Shown here: piece by piece, positions 35,919 through 44,640 of the stretch
How the letters are laid out: every line of letters begins with the position of its first letter
Position numbering within the stretch: position 1 is the first letter of the stretch
NCBI GenBank assembly: GCA_937949545.1
Contig: CALEDR010000017.1
Coordinates: forward strand, 1-64,000
Reading direction: 5' to 3'
Source: an uncultured Phycisphaerae bacterium
GTDB taxonomy: Bacteria; Planctomycetota; Phycisphaerae; Sedimentisphaerales; Anaerohalosphaeraceae
Length of the DNA stretch: 64,000 bases
Made by a program: the position numbers and the translations under genes
The notes under the pieces: model-generated
Databases searched by the model: none
What the model saw: only the letters and a program-made list of their open reading frames with translations
Told to the model about the DNA's origin: nothing

Positions 35919-37955
35919 GTGGCAGCAATCAAAGACTTTCGAAATGTAGTTCTTTTAGGACACGGCGGTGCCGGCAAGACCTCGCTGGCGGAGTCCATTC
36001 TCCATAAAGCCGGTGTTATCAACCGCTTAGGAAGCATTGACGAGAAAAACACCGTGTCGGACTTTGATGAAGAGGAGAAAAACCGCGGGCATTCCATTTA
36101 TTCATCGCTGCTGTATTTCTCCCACGCCGGAAAGACCATCAACCTCATCGATACACCCGGGTACCCAGATTTCATCGGGGCGGCTCTGATGTCTATTCCT
36201 GCCGCAGACACGGCTGTCATCGTAATCAATGCCTCGGCGGGCATTGAAATCAATACCCGAAAATTGTTTGCTGCCGCCTCTTCTGCCGGGAAAGCACGGA
36301 TTATTGTCATCAACAAAATCGATGCGGAAAACGCCGATTTGAAAGAACTGCTCGGCCAGATTCAGGAATCCTTCGGTCCTCAATGCCGTCCGGCCAACCT
36401 GCCTGCCTCTGACAAAAACTCTGTAATCGACTGCATTCGCAACAAAACCGGCCAATCTCCCGTAATGGATGCGGCCAAAGCCCATACGGAACTTCTCGAA
36501 AGCATCATTGAAGCCGATGATGAGTTAATGGAAAGCTATCTGGCCGGCGAAACAATTCCGGATGAAAAAATTTCAGATGTTTTTGTCAAGGCCCTTATGT
36601 CCGGCACCGTCATCCCCATCCTGTTCACCAATGCTAAAACCGAAGTCGGCATTCCGGAACTGATGAACATGCTGGCGCTTTACGCTCCGTCTCCTGCGGA
36701 TGTCAAACCGCCGGTTCTTCTCGACGGCGAGAGAAAAATCGAAATTACGCCCGACCCGAACGGGCCGTTTGCCGGTCTGGTTTTCCGCGTCGGCTACGAT
36801 GCCCGGTCCAATATGAAATACGCATCGATCCGGATTTTCAGCGGGAAGCTGGATTCCTCCACACAGCTGTTTGTCGGCGACGCCCGCAAGGCCATCCGGC
36901 CCGGCCATCCGCTCAAAATGCTCGGCGGCGATATCAAAGAAGTCGAGATCGGAAGCTGCGGGGACATCATCACCCTGACCAAAATCGACGAACTTTCACA
37001 CGGTCTGCTCGTGCACGACGGGAAATTCTCCGGCAAATTCGAGCTGCCGACGATTCCCAAACCGATGTTCTCGCTGGCTCTGGAGCCGGCATCCCGAAAC
37101 GATGAAAACCGGCTCAGCAGTGCACTGGAAAAACTGTGCGAAGAAGATGTCTGCTTTAAGGTCAACCGTGACCCGCAGACCAAAGAGCTGGTCATCAGCG
37201 GTCTGGGAGACCTGCACCTGCGGATTATGCTGGCCAAGATGGAAAACCGATACAAGGTGTCCGTGCATACCAAGCCGCCCAAGATTCCGTACCGCGAAAC
37301 CATCACCGCCAAGGCGGAAGGACACTATCGGCACAAGAAGCAGACCGGCGGCGCCGGCCAGTTTGGTGAAGTCTTCCTGCGGGTTGAACCAGCCCCGCGC
37401 GATTCAGATCCGCCGCTGATTTTCAGCTGGGATATTTACGGCGGCACCATTCCCGGCCAGTTCGAACCGGCGATTCTCAAAGGCATTCAGGATGTCATGG
37501 AAAACGGCATTGTCGCGGGCTTTCCGATGCAGGACATCAAAGTGTCCATCTATGACGGCAAGCACCACCCGGTTGACTCCAAAGAAGTGGCCTTCCGAAC
37601 CGCCGGAAAAGGGGCCTTTATCGACGCGATTGAAAAGGCCAAACCGGTGCTGCTGGAGCCCATCGTGAACATGGAAATTACCGTTCCGGCGGAAAACATG
37701 GGGGACATCACCGGCGATATGGCCTCCCGGCGCGGACGTGTCACCGGACAGGAAATGCTTCCGGGCGGGATGGTGCTGATTCGGGCTCAGGTGCCCCTGT
37801 CGGAAGTGGCCAACTACAACAGCCAGCTCAAAAGTGTTACCGGCGGCCAGGGCAGCTACTCAATGGAATTAAGCCACTACGAACCAACCCCGCCGAACAT
37901 TCAGCAGCAGGTCGTGGCACAATACAAGAAAGAAAAACAGGCAGAAGAAAAATAG
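35919..37955 (+). CDS. Elongation factor G-like GTPase (EF-G paralogue)
   Basis: 678-residue translational GTPase of the EF-G-like (FusA2-type) branch. G1 GHGGAGKTS, G3 DTPG and G4 NKID are intact; the G2 site reads RGHSIYSS instead of RGITITSA, with Ser for the usual Thr. Domains II-V follow in order, including QTGGAGQFGEVFLR of domain IV/V. The divergence suggests a paralogue rather than the housekeeping factor. GTG start at 35919, after TTGGAGGT. No ribosomal-protein or EF-Tu genes are nearby. A terminator follows. Confidence 0.88.
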   Translation: MAAIKDFRNVVLLGHGGAGKTSLAESILHKAGVINRLGSIDEKNTVSDFDEEEKNRGHSIYSSLLYFSHAGKTINLIDTPGYPDFIGAALMSIPAADTAVIVINASAGIEINTRKLFAAASSAGKARIIVINKIDAENADLKELLGQIQESFGPQCRPANLPASDKNSVIDCIRNKTGQSPVMDAAKAHTELLESIIEADDELMESYLAGETIPDEKISDVFVKALMSGTVIPILFTNAKTEVGIPELMNMLALYAPSPADVKPPVLLDGERKIEITPDPNGPFAGLVFRVGYDARSNMKYASIRIFSGKLDSSTQLFVGDARKAIRPGHPLKMLGGDIKEVEIGSCGDIITLTKIDELSHGLLVHDGKFSGKFELPTIPKPMFSLALEPASRNDENRLSSALEKLCEEDVCFKVNRDPQTKELVISGLGDLHLRIMLAKMENRYKVSVHTKPPKIPYRETITAKAEGHYRHKKQTGGAGQFGEVFLRVEPAPRDSDPPLIFSWDIYGGTIPGQFEPAILKGIQDVMENGIVAGFPMQDIKVSIYDGKHHPVDSKEVAFRTAGKGAFIDAIEKAKPVLLEPIVNMEITVPAENMGDITGDMASRRGRVTGQEMLPGGMVLIRAQVPLSEVANYNSQLKSVTGGQGSYSMELSHYEPTPPNIQQQVVAQYKKEKQAEEK

Positions 37956-37980
37956 CCGCTCAACTAAGATTCGATCGTCA

Positions 37981-38008
37981 AGCCCGCTTGCCGCAAGCGG
38001 GCTTTTTT
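37981..38008 (+). terminator. Rho-independent terminator of the EF-G-like gene
   Basis: Perfect 10-bp stem (37981-37990 with 37994-38003), 3-nt loop, followed by a T-run, about 25 nt after the stop. Confidence 0.9.
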
Positions 38009-38012
38009 ATTT

Positions 38013-40865
38013 TTATGGGGCAGGACTCTGGGGAGAAAGAACAGACGGTGAAGGACTCAGCCGGGTCTTCAATTCGCCGGTCTGCGGATGGTACTGAATA
38101 AGCGGAACGTTCACGCCGTTTACCTTGCAGGGACGCTCCGGACTGCCTTCAATCACAACCCAGCCGTTCTGCTTTTCATAGGTCAGGACATCTCCCTGCA
38201 GATAGCGTCCGCCCTGCTTGTGCTCGCGGTATTCCACGCCTCCGTCCGCCCGCAGGAAATCCAGTTCATTCCGTCCGCCGCCTTTGTCGGAAAAGGCCGC
38301 TCGAACTCGTACACATTGAACAATAATCTGGTCCGCCAGCCGACCATTTTCAAACGGCCAATAATTCAGGTAGATGCCCTCGGTACCCTCGCCGGAAAAC
38401 TCATTGGCGGACAGCCGCCAGCTGAGCCGGTCAAACCCTTCCATATAAGCAAAACAGGGTCTCTGGAGACTGAACGCTCCGGCGCTGTCCGAGGAAGCCG
38501 GAACCTGCTGGTTATTCAGCTCCATTTTTCCGGGCCCGACCGCCACAATCCGGTCTTCGTCTCCAAAATAGTCGAACTGCCGACACGTCAGACGCAGATG
38601 ATTGGCTTTTTTGCGGTCTGCAAAATGAAGCGATTCAAACAAAACCTGCTGGTCCTGCATGGAAATAGAGCGAATCTGCTGTTTTCCCCCGCTGCTGCGG
38701 CCAAGCTTGACCAGGAGCCGGTCGCCGTAAAAACGGCGGATGATTTGTTCGCGTTCATCCTGGGCCTTCCATTGAGCCGACACTTTGCCCCGAAAGACAA
38801 CCTGTTCGATCGTCCCTCGCCCGTCTGTGAAAAACTCCGCGAAATCCTCCGCCGTAATTTCCACCGGAATCGGTTCTGTCCGAAAAGGCGTGGAGGCGTC
38901 TGCAGGTGTATAAAAGGCAAAGAATACAGGACCCGCCGCACGTGCGGTGCCCCGGAGAAAATCATAATCGATGCGAAGGGCTTCAAACCGGGCCGGAGGC
39001 AGGTCTTCCTGCGGTCGGCTTTGAATCTGAGAGCGGCCCTTCAGCTGGACCTGAGCCGGTATCAGACGCCCCTCCTGCGTCTGTTCGAAAGCAATATCTG
39101 CCGAATCCGACTCCACCGTTTGGTCCGGAGTCGTCATCCGCACCTGTCCGGCCAAATGGGCCTGTTTGACCTGTCCGGACGGGTCAAAATGAAACGTGGA
39201 CTGCCGGGCCTCGACTCGCGACGGCTGTCCCCCTGAGTTGGTCTCAAACTGGACATTGCCTCTCAAATCGAGAAGACGCGGTTTGCTCGTGAGCGGCTCG
39301 AAGACCAAAAAGGCCTGCTGCGAACGGCTTCGAAGACCTTCTGTTTCCCAAAGGGCCTCTACGCCGCCGGCCAAATTGGCCGTTTTCAGCGACAGCAGAA
39401 AATCCGAAGGTGCCGGAGCAAACTCCAAATCCATCGGCCCCTGGAAAAGTACCTCTTTGCGGCCTTCACCGGATTTCGAAGCATCTCCTTCCAAAAAGAC
39501 CTGTCCCGGCCCGTCAACTCGCGCCAGATTGTTGCGGCGGTCCCAGAAGACATTCCCCAGGGTGCGGATTCGGTCTCCGGAACGGTCCAGATACAGCCAA
39601 ATCGGCTTCTCTCCTGAATCCGAAAACAACTCCAGAACATCCTCGGCCAGCACATACCGCAGGGCCGAGCAAGCCGCCAGCGGAATCCTCGTCTTGGAAT
39701 CGTCAGCCAGCCGTTCAATCTGAAGCTGCCCAATCATCTCCACTGCAGACACAGGCTTCTCCGTCCCCGCCGATTCTTCCTCCGGTGCAACCTGAATCAC
39801 AATCCCGCCGCGACAGGTAATCAAAACCTCATTCTCCGCAGGTCGGGCCGGATTGCCCGTCCTTGTTTTTGCTTCCTGCGGCTTTAGCGGAACCGACCCT
39901 TGAACCGGCGGCTCTGATGACATCGATTCCGGACGCGGCGGATTCGCCGGCGCCGAGTCCTTCCCATTTTTCTGCCAGAGAATCTGACGGATGTTGACCT
40001 GGTCGGCTCCGGCCACCACCAGCCGCGTACCATACTGAACCACTACATCGTCTCGAAGGCTGCATTCGTAATAAAGCGGTTCAGCAGCACCCGATGCGGA
40101 AGCGGACTGTTCGTCTTCTTCCGCAGGCCCCGAAAGCACTTTCGCGGTCCCGCCTCGGGTTTCTTTCTTTGAATCGGCCGTGCCCAGTCCGGCTGCTTCT
40201 TTAATCAGCAGATAATCCAGATTCCTCACTTCCAGATATTCCATCCGACTGAAACGCGGATTGTAAACAAGCATCAGCCCCTTGCCTTTTAAGTCCGCCT
40301 CTTGGGATACCACCCGAACCGGTCCTTCAGTAAAGAACTCCGACCGTTCGCTGCTGTAGGTTAAATCCTCCAGAAAAATCCGGGTTGCGGATTCATCCCC
40401 TTTTGCCCCCGGCCGGCGAATATCCAGCATCACCTGCTCCTGAAGTTCCACATTGGACGGAACCTGTCCGCTGGTGTCCATCTGAATCCGTCCCCGTTGA
40501 GCGTCGATTCGACACACAAAACGGTCTTCGTAACGAATCAGATACGGCGACTCTACAATCCAGTACGCTGTGCCGTCCGTGGGCGTAAGCAGTTTTGAAA
40601 AGCCGCCAACTTCGATCACCCGTTTGGTTTGCGGATCCCGGCGTACCCATCGGCTGTTTTCCACCAGCTCAATCGAAGTATCCGCAATCGAGCGGTTTTC
40701 CGTTCCGGCATGCTTGGGAATATCCGGCGCCGTAACCGGGCCTGCATACGGCGGCGGAACGGAAACGGATGGACTGAGCCGCCCGAAAATCACAAAAACT
40801 GCGGCGGCGGTCGCCAGCCCCGCTCCGACCAATGCTATTCTTCGAATCCAACCTCGTTCCGCCAT
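38013..40865 (-). CDS. Large LptC/LptA-like LPS-transport protein
   Basis: 950 residues. An N-terminal signal anchor (ALVGAGLATAAAVFVIFG) precedes an LptC-like segment and repeated OstA/LptA-type beta-jellyroll stretches (VRFETNSGGQPSRVEARQ, ADIAFEQTQEGRLIPAQV, LTYSSERSEFFTEGPVRV, WVVIEGSPERPCKVNGVN). Such proteins bridge the periplasm in the LPS-export system. It follows kdsC by 3 bp, as lptC-lptA follow kdsC in E. coli, so LptC and LptA roles may be combined in one long chain (inference). The family usually has ~190-residue LptC and ~180-residue LptA. It is the end of a long operon. Confidence 0.75.
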   Translation of the reverse strand: MAERGWIRRIALVGAGLATAAAVFVIFGRLSPSVSVPPPYAGPVTAPDIPKHAGTENRSIADTSIELVENSRWVRRDPQTKRVIEVGGFSKLLTPTDGTAYWIVESPYLIRYEDRFVCRIDAQRGRIQMDTSGQVPSNVELQEQVMLDIRRPGAKGDESATRIFLEDLTYSSERSEFFTEGPVRVVSQEADLKGKGLMLVYNPRFSRMEYLEVRNLDYLLIKEAAGLGTADSKKETRGGTAKVLSGPAEEDEQSASASGAAEPLYYECSLRDDVVVQYGTRLVVAGADQVNIRQILWQKNGKDSAPANPPRPESMSSEPPVQGSVPLKPQEAKTRTGNPARPAENEVLITCRGGIVIQVAPEEESAGTEKPVSAVEMIGQLQIERLADDSKTRIPLAACSALRYVLAEDVLELFSDSGEKPIWLYLDRSGDRIRTLGNVFWDRRNNLARVDGPGQVFLEGDASKSGEGRKEVLFQGPMDLEFAPAPSDFLLSLKTANLAGGVEALWETEGLRSRSQQAFLVFEPLTSKPRLLDLRGNVQFETNSGGQPSRVEARQSTFHFDPSGQVKQAHLAGQVRMTTPDQTVESDSADIAFEQTQEGRLIPAQVQLKGRSQIQSRPQEDLPPARFEALRIDYDFLRGTARAAGPVFFAFYTPADASTPFRTEPIPVEITAEDFAEFFTDGRGTIEQVVFRGKVSAQWKAQDEREQIIRRFYGDRLLVKLGRSSGGKQQIRSISMQDQQVLFESLHFADRKKANHLRLTCRQFDYFGDEDRIVAVGPGKMELNNQQVPASSDSAGAFSLQRPCFAYMEGFDRLSWRLSANEFSGEGTEGIYLNYWPFENGRLADQIIVQCVRVRAAFSDKGGGRNELDFLRADGGVEYREHKQGGRYLQGDVLTYEKQNGWVVIEGSPERPCKVNGVNVPLIQYHPQTGELKTRLSPSPSVLSPQSPAP

Positions 40866-40868
40866 CGG

Positions 40869-41396
40869 CTACACCTGATATGGTTTCAAAAGGTCATCCC
40901 AGCGTCCGGTCGTCCGCAAAAGATACTCAATCACCTCCGCCACGGCTCCTTTTCCTCCTTCGCAGACCGTTACATAATCCGCATGCCGCCGGACTTCCTC
41001 CGGCGCATTGGCCACCGCCGCGGCAAACCCGACCCGCCGAAAAACCGGCAAATCCATCCAGTCGTCCCCCACATAGGCCACCTCCTCCGGCTCCAGCTGC
41101 ATATCCCTCAATACCTGCTCAAACGCAGGCAGTTTCTCCCCGCAGCCCTGCAGAACCAGAGAAATCTGGAGCTGTTCGGCCCGCCGCAGCGTCGCCTCCG
41201 ACTGCCGACCGCTGAGCAGCCCGCACAGCAGACCCGCCCGCTGCCACATCCGAATCCGGTGTCCGTCATACACGTTAAACCACTTGCTCTCGGAGCCGTC
41301 CGGATGGATCAGAAGGCTCCCATCCGTCAGAACCCCATCCACATCCAGAAGCAGCATACGAATCCGACTCAGATTTCCTCGGGCTTTGGCCGCCAT
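40869..41396 (-). CDS. kdsC: KDO 8-phosphate phosphatase
   Basis: 175-residue HAD phosphatase that hydrolyses 3-deoxy-D-manno-octulosonate 8-phosphate in Kdo (LPS core) synthesis. DVDGVLTDGSL (motif I), LLSGRQ and GEKLPAFEQ with VGDDWMDLPV (motif IV) match KdsC. Between kdsD and the LptC/A-like gene, as in E. coli. Start at the second ATG (41396), 8 nt after AAGGA; the ATG at 41402 is too close to that site. Confidence 0.92.
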   Translation of the reverse strand: MAAKARGNLSRIRMLLLDVDGVLTDGSLLIHPDGSESKWFNVYDGHRIRMWQRAGLLCGLLSGRQSEATLRRAEQLQISLVLQGCGEKLPAFEQVLRDMQLEPEEVAYVGDDWMDLPVFRRVGFAAAVANAPEEVRRHADYVTVCEGGKGAVAEVIEYLLRTTGRWDDLLKPYQV

Positions 41397-41404
41397 CTCC
41401 ATCC

Positions 41405-42424
41405 TTATTGAACAATTTTCAGACTTACAATATCCTGTACATCTATTAATCCCACCGGCCGCTCCTGCGCATCCACGACCGGCAGCTCGTCAATTCGATA
41501 TTTATGGAAAATCGCCATCGCCTCGGCCGCCAGGGTCTCTTCCGTCACCCGCTTGCAGGGCGATGTCATCAAGTCCGCTGTCCTGCGGGCGAAGACCTCC
41601 GCGCCAAACCGCGTCATCGCACGGCGAAGGTCCCCGTCTGTAATAATCCCCCTCAGCTTGCCCTGGCCGTCCACAATCATCACCGCGCCGCGGCGTTTCA
41701 GCGAAGCCGTCTTGTTCAGCATCTCCTGGACAGTATCCGTCTCGAGGGCCAGAGGCAGGGCCTCGCCCCGCTTAAACCACATCGACTGGCCCACGGTAAT
41801 CAGTCGGGCTCCCAGGGCTCCGCCCGGATGAAACCGCGCATAATCCTCGATCGTAAAGTTCCGCGCCTTCATCACCGTCAGGGCCAGGGCATCTCCGAGA
41901 GCCAGCATGCACGTCGTCGAAACACTCGGAGCCAGCCCGTGCGGACAGGCCTCTTCCTGAACGCCCATGCACAACACCAAATCGCTGTAGCGGGCCAACG
42001 GGGACTGCCCATCTCCCACAATGCTGATCAGCAGAATCTCCCGCTGTTTGAGCGGTTCGACCAGCCGCAGAATTTCATCACTTCGACCGCTGTGGCTGAG
42101 TGCCAGGACTACATCCTCCGGCCCGACCCGGCCCAAATCGCCGTGCAGTGCTTCGGTCGGATGCAGAAAATGGCTCGGTGTCCCCGTCGAGGCCAGCGTG
42201 CCGCTGATTTTCTGACCAATCTGGCCGGCCTTGCCGACCCCCGTCACGATGACCGAACCGCGGCAGTCATAAATCCGCCGCACGGCCTCCGAAAAAGCCG
42301 CCGATTCGACCAAACAAACCAAACCGGCGATTCCGGCCGCTTCCGCTTCAATCACCCGCCTGGCATAGGCCAAATCCGGTTTCATGGGCAGACAACCCGC
42401 TGATTTTGTTCCATTCCGATTCAA
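41405..42424 (-). CDS. kdsD: Arabinose-5-phosphate isomerase
   Basis: 339 residues: a SIS isomerase domain (~30-190; VTGVGKAGQIGQKISGTLASTGTPSHFLHP, HSGRSDEI) and two CBS domains (~215-335). It interconverts ribulose and arabinose 5-phosphate, the first step to Kdo. A TTG start at 42424 overlaps the rng stop (TTGA) and has GAGGTG upstream, indicating coupling. An ATG at 42385 (MKPDLAY) is an alternative with a weaker site. Confidence 0.93.
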   Translation of the reverse strand: MNRNGTKSAGCLPMKPDLAYARRVIEAEAAGIAGLVCLVESAAFSEAVRRIYDCRGSVIVTGVGKAGQIGQKISGTLASTGTPSHFLHPTEALHGDLGRVGPEDVVLALSHSGRSDEILRLVEPLKQREILLISIVGDGQSPLARYSDLVLCMGVQEEACPHGLAPSVSTTCMLALGDALALTVMKARNFTIEDYARFHPGGALGARLITVGQSMWFKRGEALPLALETDTVQEMLNKTASLKRRGAVMIVDGQGKLRGIITDGDLRRAMTRFGAEVFARRTADLMTSPCKRVTEETLAAEAMAIFHKYRIDELPVVDAQERPVGLIDVQDIVSLKIVQ

Positions 42425-43947
42425 ATTTTCACCTCATTGCCCCGCGCATCATAGCAAGTGATTTTAGGAGTCTGTCCGTCTGTTTTCCAGTCTGCATGGA
42501 CCGCAATTTCCTTTTCGTTTTCGGTTTCCAGGCGCACCAGAACCGACCGTTTCTGATTTTGAAGAAAGTCCGCCACCTCCGGCTGAACACGCAGCTCAAT
42601 CTTTTGAACCTCTTTGCGGGCTGCCGCCGTCTGCAGAAGACGAATCAGTTCAATCGCCTGCGATTCATAGCTTTTCACCATCCCCCGACCCTGACAATGC
42701 GGACATTTCTGATACGTACTCAGCTGCAGCGACGGACGAATGCGCTGCCGTGTCAGCTCAATCAGACCAAACTGGCTCATTTTCAGGGCACGCGAACGAG
42801 CCCGGTCGCTCTTGAGCGCCTCCCGAAAAACCCGCTCCACTTCCCGGCGATTCTTTCCGTCCCGCATATCAATAAAATCGCAGACGATCAGACCGCCCAA
42901 ATCCCGCAGCTTCAGCTGCCGCACAATCTCTTTGGCCGCCTCCAGATTAATCTTCAGGGCCGTTTGTTCGGCATTGTCCTGTTTGCGGTACTTGCCGCTG
43001 TTGACATCGATGGCTACCAGCGCCTCCGTCTGCTCGATCACCAGCGAGCCGCCGCTCTTAAGCGGCACATAGGGAGACTGAATTCTCTCAATCTCCTGCT
43101 CAATCCGGAACCGGCTGAACAGCGGCACTTTTCCGTCATAATAGACCACCCGACCGCACACCCGCGGCTGCACAATGCTCAGAAAATCCTTAATCTTCTG
43201 GGTGATGGCCTCACTGTCGCAGTAAATCTTGCTGATGCGGCTGTCGAAAATATCCCGCACCGTCCGGATCACCAAATCCGACTCCTGATAAATCAACGCC
43301 GGTGCTTTTTCAGTTTCACTGCGTTTGAGAATCGCATTCCACAATCGCGACAGATACGATACGTCATTCTGAAGCTCCCGTTTGGTCGCCATCTGAGCGG
43401 CCGTGCGGACAATCAGTCCGGACTGCTTGGGCAGTTTAAGCGTCGACGTCAGCTCCCGAAGCCGTTTCCGTTCGGCCTCATCTTCAATTTTCTGTGAAAC
43501 CCCTACCTGATTCATCCAGGGCATCAAAACGGCATACCGCCCCGGCAGCGAAATATAGGTGCTCAGCGTGGGCCCCTTGGTGTTGATTCCCTCCTTAATT
43601 ACCTGAACGATGATTTCCATCCCCTTTTTCAGGCATTTCTGAATCAAAGGACGCTGGGTTACCGACTGCCGCCGGCCGATTTTTTCCTCCTCCTTGTCCT
43701 GTCCTTCCGGAAAATACCGCGGATGCAGGTCGCTGATGTGCAGGAAGCCGCTCTTGGGCTGCCCAAAATCCACAAAGGCCGCCTGAATTCCCGCTTCAAT
43801 ATTAACCACCCGCCCCTTGTAGATATTGCCGACTGTACTGGCCACATTGGCCCGTTCAATATACAGCTCCTCCAGCACGCCGTCGTCCACCACAGCGATT
43901 CGGCATTCCTCCCCCTCGGCCACATTCACCAGCATTTCACGTGCCAT
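42421..43947 (-). CDS. rng: Ribonuclease E/G family protein
   Basis: 508-residue RNase G-type endonuclease. N-terminal S1-like domain (NIYKGRVVNIEAGIQAAFVDFGQPKSGFLH, ~40-70), 5'-sensor/RNase-H-like region, Mg-binding AIDVNSGK and CDFIDMRD, and the Zn-link CPHCQGRG. Lacks the long C-terminal scaffold of RNase E. Roles: mRNA turnover and 16S rRNA 5'-end maturation. It follows the DUF2344 gene by 18 bp, a common pairing in clostridia. Confidence 0.93.
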   Translation of the reverse strand: MAREMLVNVAEGEECRIAVVDDGVLEELYIERANVASTVGNIYKGRVVNIEAGIQAAFVDFGQPKSGFLHISDLHPRYFPEGQDKEEEKIGRRQSVTQRPLIQKCLKKGMEIIVQVIKEGINTKGPTLSTYISLPGRYAVLMPWMNQVGVSQKIEDEAERKRLRELTSTLKLPKQSGLIVRTAAQMATKRELQNDVSYLSRLWNAILKRSETEKAPALIYQESDLVIRTVRDIFDSRISKIYCDSEAITQKIKDFLSIVQPRVCGRVVYYDGKVPLFSRFRIEQEIERIQSPYVPLKSGGSLVIEQTEALVAIDVNSGKYRKQDNAEQTALKINLEAAKEIVRQLKLRDLGGLIVCDFIDMRDGKNRREVERVFREALKSDRARSRALKMSQFGLIELTRQRIRPSLQLSTYQKCPHCQGRGMVKSYESQAIELIRLLQTAAARKEVQKIELRVQPEVADFLQNQKRSVLVRLETENEKEIAVHADWKTDGQTPKITCYDARGNEVKI

Positions 43948-43965
43948 TTCTGAAAACCCCGCTAC

Positions 43966-44616
43966 TTAATTGCTTGTCCAGACTACATTGTTTCTTCGCG
44001 GAGGCCCCGAAAGGTCCTCCCGCTTCAGTCCCAGCCAATCCAGGATTTCCTCCGGACGAAGCGAACCCTCCGGTGCAATCCGGCAGCTCAGCCGAATCCG
44101 CTCGGAATCCCCGCTGATTCCCTCCAAATACGAATGAACATCCAGAATCTTGTTTTGCCGGCCGGGTTTTTGTCTTTCCCGCCAAATCGGTTCATCTGAC
44201 AAAAGCTGCTGCCGAGCGATCCGAAGCCGCTCGAGCCAGAAGGACGGGGAAACGTCCTGCCGTCGGACAAAGACATAATCCGCCCGCACCGCCCGCCGCA
44301 GGCCCGGCCCCGCCGGCACCTCAATACGCCTGATTGTGCAGCCCGCCGGAACCTGGCGAGCCAGAATCTCCGTTTCAGACGGCGTGCACTCTCTTTCCAA
44401 CTGCACCCAAAGCACCTCCCCTTCGCCCTCCACCCCTACCGCACGCGGCAAAGGAAGCGACAGGCGCGGATGCGGATTAAAGCCGGCGCTGTAGGAAACC
44501 GGCAGCCCGGAGCGGGCCAGAACCCGAGCCCACATCGTCATCGTTTCCCGATGCGAAAGAACACACAAATCCCCCTGAATGTCAAACACAATCCTCATGG
44601 CCGTCCGCTGGGTCAT
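43966..44616 (-). CDS. DUF2344 (radical-SAM-associated) protein
   Basis: 216 residues of the TIGR03936/DUF2344 family, otherwise seen beside or fused to radical-SAM proteins. Family marks: RIVFDIQGDLCVLSHRET, ARSGLPVSYSAGFNPHPRLSLPLPRAVGVE. Function is not established. No radical-SAM gene is adjacent here; instead it lies between ptsI and rng. GGAGGCGGATTGGG precedes the ATG. Confidence 0.85.
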   Translation of the reverse strand: MTQRTAMRIVFDIQGDLCVLSHRETMTMWARVLARSGLPVSYSAGFNPHPRLSLPLPRAVGVEGEGEVLWVQLERECTPSETEILARQVPAGCTIRRIEVPAGPGLRRAVRADYVFVRRQDVSPSFWLERLRIARQQLLSDEPIWRERQKPGRQNKILDVHSYLEGISGDSERIRLSCRIAPEGSLRPEEILDWLGLKREDLSGPPRRNNVVWTSN

Positions 44617-44640
44617 CCCAATCCGCCTCCGCCGTTCATG

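Noticed and set aside
42406-43497. Plus-strand open frame opposite rng
   Set aside because: Antisense shadow of RNase G, whose motifs are intact.
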